From Vreelandella sedimenti (lineage in GTDB: Bacteria; Pseudomonadota; Gammaproteobacteria; Pseudomonadales; Halomonadaceae): DNA of 47,744 nucleotides. Position numbers and translations under genes: made by a program. Where the stretch lies: assembly GCF_013416325.1 (NCBI RefSeq), contig NZ_JACCGK010000027.1, positions 1 through 47,744 on the forward strand, written 5' to 3'. The notes beneath the pieces are model-generated. The model was not told where the DNA came from, searched no databases, and saw only the letters and a program-made list of their open reading frames with translations. Each line of letters starts with the position of its first letter. Position 1 is the first letter of the stretch. Positions 9,479-17,447 of this stretch are shown in pieces.

Positions 9479-10261
9479 TTAAGGTGAATCACTCCCCATA
9501 ATGGCTCGAAGCTTATCGGGCGAGGGAGCACCCATCACACTGTGCACGTCACCGTTGTCATCCTGATAAAAGGTCGCTGGCGTTGCGAAGAGTTGGCCAT
9601 CGCGCATTAGCTGGGTGTTTTCGCTAACCCACTGCTCGCTTTGGTCATCCCCTTGATTTTCGGGCATGGCATCGTTGCGGTAATGCTCAGCCAGCGCTTC
9701 GCCAGGATTATCCGCATTGAGTATCGCAGCTGCCTTTTCAGGGCTGTCTGCTTTGAGAATACCTACCATCAAATGACGAACCTGAACGTCGCCACTTTCA
9801 ACCCAGGGTTGGGCGTCTTCCCACAGTTGGCGGCAGTAAGGACAGTTGGGGTCACTAAAGGTATATACGATACGGGGTGCCTCTTTATCGCCATCGCGCA
9901 CCCAGTGTTGGCTATCCATTTCTTGCCATAACTCGGCGTTTCTTTGACCGTTGACGAGTTGCTCTAGCCGCTCAGCTGAAACGTCCTGGCCCTCGGCATT
10001 GATCAGTGTACCAACTAGCGCATGCTCGCCTCCCGAGGTAAGGTATGCCGCAATCGTCTGGCCACGAGCACTACCTGCATATCCAGTCAGCCCGTCCGGC
10101 GCATCGAATTCTCCATGAATCGTGAGACCTTGCTGTTCGAGCTCTTGAATAGGGGCGGGCCACTCAGCGGCAGTTGCAGGCAGACTTGTTGCCAGCGCAA
10201 TGCTAGTCCCAAGCGTTAGTGTGAGGCGTAGTGGTGTCATACAGGCGTTGAAAGCGGCCAT
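9479..10261 (-). CDS. dsbG: DsbG/DsbC-like periplasmic thiol:disulfide protein
   Basis: This 260-aa exported thioredoxin-fold protein has a signal peptide to about residue 32, a DsbC/DsbG-type N-terminal dimerisation region, and the active site C140-P-Y-C143 in FSDPNCPYC, the dipeptide of DsbG. A TPATFY segment supplies the cis-proline loop. ATG 10261 is preferred over an upstream TTG because GGAG lies 9 nt before it. It is the last gene of the dsbD - TlpA-like - dsbG operon. DsbD normally keeps DsbC/DsbG reduced, so the operon supplies both the protein and its reductant. The set resembles Scs copper-tolerance proteins, but no copper ligand is seen. Confidence 0.82.
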   Translation of the reverse strand: MAAFNACMTPLRLTLTLGTSIALATSLPATAAEWPAPIQELEQQGLTIHGEFDAPDGLTGYAGSARGQTIAAYLTSGGEHALVGTLINAEGQDVSAERLEQLVNGQRNAELWQEMDSQHWVRDGDKEAPRIVYTFSDPNCPYCRQLWEDAQPWVESGDVQVRHLMVGILKADSPEKAAAILNADNPGEALAEHYRNDAMPENQGDDQSEQWVSENTQLMRDGQLFATPATFYQDDNGDVHSVMGAPSPDKLRAIMGSDSP

Positions 10262-10287
10262 GTGTGTTGTCTCCAAAGTGAGGTGAG

Positions 10288-11112
10288 TTAGAGGTTGAAA
10301 CGCGCTAGACTGCGATCGAGCGTGGCGCGAGACAGCTCTCCAAAGTGGGTGTCGATAAGCGTGCCATCGGCGTTGTAATAAAGCGTGGTGGGCATGGCCA
10401 TGGCACCCACGTCATGGCCGAGCGCATTGTTCCGGTCGAGGTAGACATTATCGAGGGTGAGTGACTCTTGCTGTAAAAAGGCACTAACGGTGCTGAGGCT
10501 CTCGCCCTGATTGACGAACACGAACGTCACGTCGTCTCGCTCTTGTTGAGCCTGCTCAAATACAGGCATTTCGCGTCGACACGGCGGGCACCAACTGGCC
10601 CAAAGATTGACCACCATGGGGCGATCAGCTTCGCTTAGCATAGTGGGAAGAGTCACTTCGTCATGCTTAAGCGTGGTTAACGCCGTCGAAGGAATGCTAG
10701 CACCTTGAGATACCATGAGTGTCAGTGCCCCCGCCGTCAGCGACCAGGTCAGAGCCCCTGATATTACGGCTGTCCCGAGAGGGCCGCGCTCGTGAGGTTG
10801 GCGCCATAGCCGCCAAGCAAGGTAAACCAAGGCGACGACAAGGCCCGCTAGCGGCTCGAAGCCGCGATCGCGTATGTCAAACCACGACCAGAACGTATCG
10901 TAGCTTTCGCCATATTGAACGATGAAAACAAGTCGCGCCCCGATCACACCCAAGAGCATGGCATTGAAGATGCTATCGCCAACGTTGACCTTTCGACGGC
11001 GGCCTAGCCAGCCTCCGATGATCAGTGCGATAACTATCGAAAGCATCAGCAAAAGCTGCCCTACGCTCAGAGCTAACGGGCCGATAACGAGGCTGCGATC
11101 CAGGGGACTCAT
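10288..11112 (-). CDS. Lgt-like membrane domain fused to TlpA-type thioredoxin
   Basis: This 274-aa protein has an N-terminal membrane part (about residues 8-135, four or so helices) that resembles part of prolipoprotein diacylglyceryl transferase, including the GARLVFI segment after helix 2. It is joined to a periplasmic TlpA/ResA thioredoxin domain with WASWCPPC (C175 and C178) and a MPTTLYY cis-proline loop. The catalytic residues of true Lgt are not evident, so the first part may only anchor the reductase. Its start overlaps the dsbD stop (ATGA) and dsbG follows 26 bp later, so it belongs to the same thiol-redox operon. The role of ScsD-like or ResA-like proteins, reducing a periplasmic partner, is a reasonable guess. 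Confidence 0.75.
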   Translation of the reverse strand: MSPLDRSLVIGPLALSVGQLLLMLSIVIALIIGGWLGRRRKVNVGDSIFNAMLLGVIGARLVFIVQYGESYDTFWSWFDIRDRGFEPLAGLVVALVYLAWRLWRQPHERGPLGTAVISGALTWSLTAGALTLMVSQGASIPSTALTTLKHDEVTLPTMLSEADRPMVVNLWASWCPPCRREMPVFEQAQQERDDVTFVFVNQGESLSTVSAFLQQESLTLDNVYLDRNNALGHDVGAMAMPTTLYYNADGTLIDTHFGELSRATLDRSLARFNL

Positions 11113-13016
11113 GAACCACCTCCAGTGGTACTGCTGCCGGTTTGTTTGGCCTGATCGAAGCGCTTCAGAAATGTGTCAGCGTCTAGTTCGCCGATAATGC
11201 GCGCACTGCGCCGCTCGTGCCCGTCAGAGCCGAACCACATTAGCGTTGGCGGCCCAACGATGCCGAAGTGCTCCATGATCTCCTTGTCAGATGCGTCGTA
11301 GTTAGTTACGTCGATGCTCAACCGTTGCACATTCTCCAGTTCGGCTTGAACAGTGGGGTCAGCGAAAACTTCCTGTTCGATCACCTTACAAGAGATGCAC
11401 CAGTCGGCCGTAAATTCGACGAGCGTCATCTGGCCGCTAACCCCGGTTTGGTCAATACGGGCATCAAGCGTGGCTAGATCTTCAACCTCATCAAAGGTAA
11501 GCGGTTGCTCATTGTTTGACATCGAATCTGCTGTGTTTGAGCCTCCATTAGTTGATGTAAAAATCGCTAGCGGACGCCAAGGATCAGAGGCACCGCCGGC
11601 AGCGCCGATTAACATAAGCGCGCTCCATATGGCTATGCTTGCTGCACTGGCCGTCAAGACTTGAGACGTGATGCCACTAAGGCCTTCGTTCCGAGCAAGC
11701 GACATGAGGGCTATCGCAAAGCTAAGTGTTAGAGCGCCCCAAAGGCCGAGAACGATGGCATCAGGTATTACGCGAGCCACAAACCAAATCGCCATCCCCA
11801 GTAATACAAAGCCGAAAAGCGCTCTGATGCGAATCATCCAGGCACCCGGCTTAGGTAGAAGCTGGCTACCCACGGTGCCGATCAGGATGAGTGGTAGGCC
11901 CATTCCGAGTCCAAGCGATAACAGGGCTGCGCCGCCCAACCAGGGGTTGCCACTATCAGCAATGAACAGTAGCGCTCCCGCTAACGGCGCGGTCATGCAG
12001 GGACCCACCAGCAGTGCAGAGAGTACGCCCATGATGGCAACCCCTTTCAAGCGACCACCACGTTGACGCGACATGCCTGAATCAAGCCGCTGGCGAAGCG
12101 CTCTCGGCAGCTCTAATTCGAATAAGCCGAACATGGCCAAGGCGAGAACGATAAACAGTAGCGAGAACAGGCCGATAAACCAGACGTTCTGAAACAGCAT
12201 CTGTAGATTGGCGCCTGCCATGGCAGCGGCCACGCCGAGTAACGCATAGGTGGCCGCCATGGGAAGGACGAAGGCAGTAGACATCACTAAGCCTGCCGCT
12301 CGGTGGCTCTCGCCCACCTCTCGTCGCCCCGCGATCAAGCTCGAAAGGATCGGTATCATCGGCAACACACAAGGCGTGAACGTCAGTAACAGCCCCATGC
12401 CGAAGAATGCCGCCAGCGTCCAGAACCAATTACCTCCGGCCAGTTGCGCCGCCAGTTGCTGGTCTTCTGCCATCGTAATTTCTGGGTCAGAAGTAGGGTT
12501 TTCTTCAAATGAGGATTCGTTCGTGGCATCCGATGGTTCGTCGGTTTTGGATATGTCCTGGCCAGCAGACGCTAAGTCAAAGGTCTGTTCCTGAGGTGGA
12601 TAGCAAAGGCCCGCATCGGCGCAGCCCTGCCAGCGAAGAGTAATTGTTTCAGCATTGCCAGGCTGGGTGATCATACTCAACGAATGACGATAAACCTCAG
12701 AGCGTCCAAAATACTCGTCCTCAATGGTTTCCCCGTCAGGGATATTCAGCGATAGCTCACGCCCATCGGCTTCAGCAGAAAAACGGTGGCGGTAAAGGTA
12801 GTAGTCGGGCTCGATTTGCCAATCAATCTCCAGAGATTCGCCATCATGGCTAAGTGTTGGCTTGAAGACTTGCTCTGGAGGAAGAACGCTCTCCTGCTGG
12901 CCAAAAAAAGATTGTGCAGTGGCTACTGTGGTAACGCTTAGCAACCCCAGTAATAGTACCCACTGCACCAGCCTAAAGCACATGGCCTCTTGTATCGGCC
13001 TGTTCATAGCTCGCAT
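11109..13016 (-). CDS. dsbD: Thiol:disulfide interchange protein DsbD
   Basis: This 635-aa electron conduit moves reducing power from cytoplasmic thioredoxin to periplasmic thiol proteins. It has a signal peptide, an nDsbD domain (cysteines in GCADAGLCYPP), an eight-helix membrane domain with redox cysteines in FTPCVLP and VGPCMTAP, and a C-terminal thioredoxin domain with ADWCISCK. The open frame extends to a GTG at 13025, but ATG 13016 is chosen because AGGAG lies 8 nt before it. It heads the operon with the TlpA-like and DsbG-like genes. The conserved 17-bp element at 13061-13077 lies about 45 bp upstream and suggests control by the two-component system at 7486-9467. Confidence 0.9.
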   Translation of the reverse strand: MRAMNRPIQEAMCFRLVQWVLLLGLLSVTTVATAQSFFGQQESVLPPEQVFKPTLSHDGESLEIDWQIEPDYYLYRHRFSAEADGRELSLNIPDGETIEDEYFGRSEVYRHSLSMITQPGNAETITLRWQGCADAGLCYPPQEQTFDLASAGQDISKTDEPSDATNESSFEENPTSDPEITMAEDQQLAAQLAGGNWFWTLAAFFGMGLLLTFTPCVLPMIPILSSLIAGRREVGESHRAAGLVMSTAFVLPMAATYALLGVAAAMAGANLQMLFQNVWFIGLFSLLFIVLALAMFGLFELELPRALRQRLDSGMSRQRGGRLKGVAIMGVLSALLVGPCMTAPLAGALLFIADSGNPWLGGAALLSLGLGMGLPLILIGTVGSQLLPKPGAWMIRIRALFGFVLLGMAIWFVARVIPDAIVLGLWGALTLSFAIALMSLARNEGLSGITSQVLTASAASIAIWSALMLIGAAGGASDPWRPLAIFTSTNGGSNTADSMSNNEQPLTFDEVEDLATLDARIDQTGVSGQMTLVEFTADWCISCKVIEQEVFADPTVQAELENVQRLSIDVTNYDASDKEIMEHFGIVGPPTLMWFGSDGHERRSARIIGELDADTFLKRFDQAKQTGSSTTGGGS

Positions 13017-13060
13017 TTCCAGCACTCCTGATTCGATGCTGGATAGGATGGCTTATGGGG

Positions 13061-13077
13061 ATTAACTGAAAATGAAG
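13061..13077 (-). promoter_or_regulatory. Shared operator, copy 2 (dsbD operon)
   Basis: ATTAACTGAAAATGAAG (plus strand) differs by one base from the element at 7303-7319, more than 5 kb away. On the minus strand, the direction of dsbD, it again reads as two TT(C/A)AT half-sites 11 bp apart. Its distance to the dsbD start allows it to sit at or just upstream of the -35 region. Confidence 0.6.
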
Positions 13078-13233
13078 GTTTTCCTGCCTAGTGGCTTGGC
13101 TGGCGTACAGACGGCCCTACCTGATACTCGGGCAGTGACCGACGCACTGCTTTCAGCGGCCCGGAGCAGGGTCCCATGACGCCCTTCCCCGCCGTCAACG
13201 ATGTTAGTTCAACACGAGAAGCGAGGTTACAGG

Positions 13234-14117
13234 ATGGGTGCGAGTACAATTTTTGTGGTGCTGGCGGCGCTTTTCTGGGGGTTATCTGGCGGGATCGGCG
13301 GAATCCTTATAGCCGACGGTTGGGACGCGTTCGTGGTTTCCTTCTACCGGGTGCGATCGGACTACTGTGCGTCCTCATCTGGCTAATACTGCGTCCACAC
13401 AGTAGTGGCCTGACAAAACGCCGGTTATGGTTCTGGTCAGTCATCGCCGGTGTCGGCGTAGGGGGTAACTTCTCGTTCTATTTCTTAAGCATTGCGCACG
13501 GTAGCGTTGCTGTTGCGGCTACATTGATGTACAGCGCCCCAGTCTTCGTATATCTCGTATCCTTCGCTCTAAGGCTCGAAAGTCCCACGCCGCTGAAGTG
13601 GGCCGCGATCGCAGTAGTGATTCTTGGTGTCGTATTGCTTACACTGATTTATGACGTCGGTGCGAGTGGCGTTACGGCGATGGGTGTAGGTGCTGGTCTG
13701 CTTGCCGGACTGTCCTACGCAATATTCATTTTCGGCTTCAAGTATGCGGCGCCACACGGTAGCCCGCAGGCTATTCTCTCTATCGCGCTTATGGTACTTG
13801 CCAGTATTCTTATCTGGCCGAGTGATGTTGGCCAGACGGTTGCTGTCCTGAGCACGCCGGATTGGCCGCTATTCGCAGTACTCGGTGTACTCGGCGCAGG
13901 TTTGTCTTTTGTTCTTTATATCATTGGTTTGAAACATACTGCCCCGGCCGTGGCCTCCGTTGTCGCAATGGTCGAACCGGTCACCGCGACGCTGTTCGGC
14001 GTCGTGGTGTTAAGCGAAACCCTGGTAGGGCCGCAAATTCTGGGTATGGGACTGATATTAGTCACAGTGACCGCGCTGAGCGTCTTTTCAAGCTCTGGAC
14101 GGCCACCCTCCGGATAG
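13234..14117 (+). pseudogene. EamA-family permease with a one-base frameshift
   Basis: The sequence encodes a ten-helix drug/metabolite exporter of the EamA (DMT) family, but in two frames. Starting at ATG 13234 (GAGG 7 nt upstream), the frame gives a typical first helix (FVVLAALFWGLSGGIGG) up to SFYR, then runs into a non-homologous tail ending at 13386. The +1 frame resumes exactly with GAIGLLCVLIW and continues to 14117. One extra G in the GGG run at 13349-13351 would restore a product of about 295 aa, normal for the family. The alternative start at 13176 keeps the second frame open but replaces helix 1 with a polar, unfamiliar stretch. Either a true pseudogene or a sequencing error; transport substrate unknown. 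Confidence 0.8.
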
Positions 14118-14373
14118 AATCACTAGCTGGTTATCGTTCTGATCTAGGATCCAACGCTGTGATTACAGCTATCTGTAGGTATTGACGACTTGCGAAGGGT
14201 GAACAGAGAAAGGTAACGAGTTTTTTCTTGGCTTATTTGATATTTGCCTAACTAAATATTACAGAAGGCGCGGAGTAGCCAAACCGCTCAAACTACCCAT
14301 TATATCAAAACTTACTAAATTTCCGCTATTGGCCGGGCAACGACGACCTGAAATAGGCCGTCGTTTATCCTTA

Positions 14374-14994
14374 TCAAACCTCTGTCTGTTCTGCCATTTC
14401 CAACGCATCATCTACCTCTATTCCTAGATACCTGACGGTGCTTTCCAGCTTTGTGTGACCCAGGAGCAGTTGCACTGCCCTAAGGTTTTTCGTGCGACGG
14501 TATATCAGCGAAGCTTTTGTACGACGCATCGTGTGCGTGCCATACATTGAAGCATCTAAACCTATTTCGGTGACCCAGGCTTTCACGATACGGGCATATT
14601 GGCGCGTGGAGAGATGCTTTGCGCTATTGATTCGGCTGGGAAATAAGAAATCTTCGCTTCTGAGTTGAGCCAGCTGTATCCAGTCCTCAATAGCGTTACG
14701 GGTTTGCTCGGTTATTTCGAACTGGACAGGTCGATGCGTTTTTTGCTGCATTACGATGGCACGTGGTGATATGCACGTACCATGGGCTATATCCCGAACT
14801 CGTAAATTGACAAGGTCGCAGCCACGTAACTTGCTATCAATGGCTAAATTGAAGAGGGCAAGGTCTCTCGTCTTTTTGGCAAGCTGTAGGCGCACACGTA
14901 TGGCCCAGATATCTCGAAGGCGCAGAGGCGCCTTCTGCCCAACCAACTTGCCTTTATTCCAAGGTGTAAATGAGATTTCAGTCGGAAAGTTCAT
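14374..14994 (-). CDS. Single-domain tyrosine recombinase (phage integrase family)
   Basis: This 206-aa site-specific recombinase consists essentially of the catalytic domain. Visible residues: R57 (KLRGCD), K85 (QQKTHRP), H154 with R157/R158 (GTHTMRR), H180 (LLLGH) and nucleophile Y189 (TVRYLG). It lacks the usual N-terminal core-binding domain, as in a widespread group of short solitary integrases on plasmids and islands. It is not an IntI-type integron integrase, which is about 330 aa with an extra patch. ATG 14994 is chosen over 15009 because GGAGG lies 8 nt upstream. It marks the left edge of the accessory island and is divergent from the first cassette-like gene pair. Its DNA target is not identifiable here. 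Confidence 0.85.
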   Translation of the reverse strand: MNFPTEISFTPWNKGKLVGQKAPLRLRDIWAIRVRLQLAKKTRDLALFNLAIDSKLRGCDLVNLRVRDIAHGTCISPRAIVMQQKTHRPVQFEITEQTRNAIEDWIQLAQLRSEDFLFPSRINSAKHLSTRQYARIVKAWVTEIGLDASMYGTHTMRRTKASLIYRRTKNLRAVQLLLGHTKLESTVRYLGIEVDDALEMAEQTEV

Positions 14995-15202
14995 AGCATG
15001 ATCCTCCATCAGGTGGAGGTCAAAGAATGGCTCAATTCACGCTCGTCATGTGCTAAGGTTAATTCATGGTCAGGGCTCGACCCTGAGCGGACGTTCTGGA
15101 AAATGCTGCTGGTAAGTTCATGCGTGTTATGCTGTCAAGATATAATTAATATTCAATGATTCCAATAGTTTAGGATAAGCGTAGTGCGCTAGATAATATT
15201 CT

Positions 15203-15222
15203 TGAACGTGCCGTCACGTTCA
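15203..15222. other. Perfect 8-bp hairpin upstream of the zinc-ribbon gene
   Basis: TGAACGTG-CCGT-CACGTTCA forms a perfect stem with a 4-nt loop, followed by ATTTTG on the plus strand. It could be a weak terminator or a regulator site between the divergent integrase and zinc-ribbon promoters. I cannot tell which. Confidence 0.35.
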
Positions 15223-15272
15223 TTTTGTATCACAGCGTATAAATGCTTAACTGTTAAAAATGGAGAGAGACA

Positions 15273-15437
15273 ATGGCATCCGTAACCTACACATGCACAA
15301 ATTGCGACAAGATAGCCACATTTGAAACGGAAGGTGCAACAATGTTTTTGATGGATGATAACGTTCCGAGACCACCTACTTATGTTGTTAATTGTCCAAG
15401 CTGTGGTACTAGAAACTCGGTCACAGTTGAGCAATGA
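15273..15437 (+). CDS. Small double-CxxC zinc-ribbon protein
   Basis: This 54-aa ORF begins at ATG 15273 with GGAGAGA about 5-8 nt upstream and ends where the next gene begins (ATGA overlap at 15434-15437). It carries two CxxC knuckles, C8-x2-C11 (CTNC) and C41-x2-C44 (CPSC), the layout of a zinc ribbon. There is no other domain and no signal peptide, so it is probably cytoplasmic. Tight coupling to the following membrane protein implies a joint function, for example as adaptor, inhibitor or nucleic-acid sensor for it (inference). I do not recognise the family. Confidence comes from the ribosome site, the coupling and the four cysteines. Confidence 0.7.
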   Translation: MASVTYTCTNCDKIATFETEGATMFLMDDNVPRPPTYVVNCPSCGTRNSVTVEQ

Positions 15438-15859
15438 CTGACGAGAAAATCGTTCAAGGTAATGCAAGGGCAACCACTAAGGACGAGAACTTCTACATCC
15501 AGTGGGGCTACGAAACGGTCAAAGCCAATATTGGAACAGCTAATGAAGTTCTGAAGCTGCTGATTACTATTAATGTGGCGTTGATTGGTGGTGGAGTTGC
15601 TTTTCTTTATAATTCAGATGTACCTGAAGGTTTCCGTATAACGATATTGGCCGCCTTCTTTATTGGCCTTATATTGGCATTTGCCGGAGTATTTCCAAGA
15701 AAGTCGACAATCGATGTTCGAATGCCTGATAAAATCAAGGCACACAAAGACCGTGTGCTCGATAGCAAGCGCAGGTACCTCTGGGCCGCATCTGCATTTA
15801 CAGTTTTCGGACTATTGGCATCAGCTATGGCTGTAAGCGAGGTTCGTATTTGCTTTTAA
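15434..15859 (+). CDS. Small three-helix membrane protein, unknown function
   Basis: This 141-aa protein has hydrophobic segments at about 41-60, 68-89 and 117-136. The loop between helices 2 and 3 is charged (about 92-115, rich in K, R and D), and the N-terminus is polar and cytoplasm-like. Small multi-helix proteins of this look occur as membrane effectors of abortive-infection systems (SLATT/PycTM-like), but I see no diagnostic motif and do not claim the family. The start overlaps the zinc-ribbon stop. Its own stop TAA lies within the first bases of an attC-like palindrome, as in integron cassettes, so the two genes may move as one cassette. Confidence 0.7.
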   Translation: MTDEKIVQGNARATTKDENFYIQWGYETVKANIGTANEVLKLLITINVALIGGGVAFLYNSDVPEGFRITILAAFFIGLILAFAGVFPRKSTIDVRMPDKIKAHKDRVLDSKRRYLWAASAFTVFGLLASAMAVSEVRICF

Positions 15860-15938
15860 CAAAACCAGTCACGGCGACGCCTACTACATTGCGGCTTCAC
15901 CTCCATTTCGGAGCCGCGCATGCTGGCTGGCATTATAT
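15854..15938 (+). repeat. attC-like palindrome 1 (degenerate)
   Basis: It begins TTTTAAC, overlapping the preceding stop codon, and ends GCATTATAT. Inner boxes AACCAGTCA and TGGCTGG are near-complementary. A strong central hairpin pairs 15891-15898 with 15910-15917 (one G-U). The end box has ATT where attC sites have GTT, so this copy is degenerate or not a real attC. Confidence 0.35.
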
Positions 15939-15963
15939 TCTTAATTTTATCAAGTAGGGAAAT

Positions 15964-17277
15964 ATGAACAATAGCCAGAAAAATCAGGTTCAAACACAAA
16001 TTGACAACTATTTTCAAATTGATATGACTTCACTGATAAGTGCCGCGTTTCCTAATGTAGATGAAAACCAGGTGGCAATAGGTGAGTACACCCCTAAGGA
16101 ATTTTTATCACTCGCTAACAAAGTATTTAATCAGTTTAGAGAAGAGCTAAAAGGTATATACTTCAAAGCGCTACCATTTCAATATCAATTCCATAACGAG
16201 TATGGTGGTGCCGATTTAAATACCGACCTATCAAACTTTAATGCTTATGTTACCTCTAAAAGGTTTCCTAATGCGGTAGCGCATCTAAATAGATTAGTTC
16301 ACTATCAAGCAGTTAACGGTTTTTGGGAAAAAAGTAAAAGAAAATACTTCAGACATTCAGAAGAAGCTGTGAACAGTGAAAAGGAGAGGATAGAATTAGT
16401 TAGTAAGCAGTTGGAGAAAAGTGCTGCTTCATTACAGGATTTACTTGACGATATTGAGTCTGCAAAAGCAGATCTTGAGACATTTAAAGAGGCAAAAAGA
16501 AAAGAACTAAGTGAAATTGAATCTCTTTTAGCAGCTTCTCGAAGTCACAATAACGAAATTTTAGAACTACATTCTAGCGCAACATCTTTGTCTGAGAAAA
16601 TTAATTCTCTTAATGATGCATCAGAATTAAAAATAAACGAAACTGATGAGCTTTATAAAGAATCAAGGCTTGAGCTCAAAAATGTACGGGAAGCTCTAGA
16701 GAGTCAGGCCTCAGTAGTGGACACCCAAAATAAAGAATATATCAATTTAAAAAATAAATTTGAAAAAATGTTATCTTTAGTAGAAGGAAAGACTGACTAC
16801 TTTGCTGAAAGGAATGAATACCTTGATGATCTAATTGGAAGAGAGGTGGGAGCTTCACTTTTTGAAACATTTAAGCAGCGTAAGGGCGAACTTGGATCAT
16901 CCATTTCATTTTGGAAGTGGAGCGTGCCTGTTACTGCGATTGCTACAATCACTTGGATATTCTTTTTGTTTGGAAATGGTGATTTGGCTAACTTGCAATG
17001 GCAGGTGATTTTTATAAATTCATTAAAAGCGCTACCAGCAATTGGCCTGTTGCTATTTGCAATTTCCCAATATACTAAAGAAAGAAATTTTCAAGAAGAA
17101 TATGCTTTTAAGTCAGCTGTAGCTTTGACTATAAACTCATATGCCGATCAACTAGTTGGCGAAGACAATAAAGATAAATTAATAATGGAGTCTGTGAGCG
17201 AAATATATAAAACGCCAATATCAAAAAAATATAGTAAAGATAAAGAGACAAAATCTTTAGTGGGGGCAGCAAAATAG
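15964..17277 (+). CDS. Coiled-coil protein with C-terminal membrane hairpin, unknown function
   Basis: This 437-aa protein has a polar N-terminal region (about 1-130, aromatic-rich around 60-120) and a long coiled coil (about 130-275, heptad-like E/K/L/S). Two membrane helices at about 320-338 and 348-366 follow, then a cytoplasmic tail of about 70 aa. AGGGAAAT precedes ATG 15964. Base composition is AT-rich compared with the host genes. The pattern of large coiled coil plus two helices is seen in several membrane-anchored defence proteins, but I do not recognise the family. It lies alone between two attC-like palindromes, the expected layout of a single-gene cassette. Confidence 0.75.
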   Translation: MNNSQKNQVQTQIDNYFQIDMTSLISAAFPNVDENQVAIGEYTPKEFLSLANKVFNQFREELKGIYFKALPFQYQFHNEYGGADLNTDLSNFNAYVTSKRFPNAVAHLNRLVHYQAVNGFWEKSKRKYFRHSEEAVNSEKERIELVSKQLEKSAASLQDLLDDIESAKADLETFKEAKRKELSEIESLLAASRSHNNEILELHSSATSLSEKINSLNDASELKINETDELYKESRLELKNVREALESQASVVDTQNKEYINLKNKFEKMLSLVEGKTDYFAERNEYLDDLIGREVGASLFETFKQRKGELGSSISFWKWSVPVTAIATITWIFFLFGNGDLANLQWQVIFINSLKALPAIGLLLFAISQYTKERNFQEEYAFKSAVALTINSYADQLVGEDNKDKLIMESVSEIYKTPISKKYSKDKETKSLVGAAK

Positions 17278-17317
17278 CTAACCCATACCGCAAAGTTTAT
17301 GGTTATCGAGAAGTGAA

Positions 17318-17377
17318 TATAACAAATGCAGGCAAGGGATGCTACTGACGTCGCGCCCATGCTGCAAGCGTTACATA
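17318..17377 (+). repeat. attC-like palindrome 2
   Basis: A 60-bp site begins TATAACAAATGCAGGCA and ends TGCTGCAAGCGTTACATA. The outer boxes TAAC/GTTA pair, a 3-nt unpaired spacer follows on each side, and the inner boxes TGCAGGCA/TGCTGCA pair with one extra bulged G on the left arm, as in integron attC sites. AGCGTTA matches the classical 59-base-element end. It lies 40 bp after the stop of the coiled-coil gene and is in the correct orientation. Confidence 0.6.
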
Positions 17378-17447
17378 AGAATTAACTAAATATACCACTT
17401 CTGGACGATAGATAACTTTAGTACTTGTTCATAAATAGGTCGCCATA

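Noticed and set aside
14339..14365. Hairpin AACGACG/CGTCGTT after the integrase stop as an intrinsic terminator
   Set aside because: The stem is 7 bp, but there is no T tract on the integrase strand and only a mixed stretch on the other.
14374..14994. Integrase as the integron integrase IntI
   Set aside because: At 206 aa it is far too short and lacks the N-terminal domain and the additional IntI patch.
14100..15270. tRNA gene as island attachment site
   Set aside because: I found no cloverleaf-forming sequence near either island edge.
15189..15473. 94-aa minus-strand open frame upstream of the integrase
   Set aside because: It is antisense to the zinc-ribbon gene, which has a ribosome site, four conserved-style cysteines and ATGA coupling.
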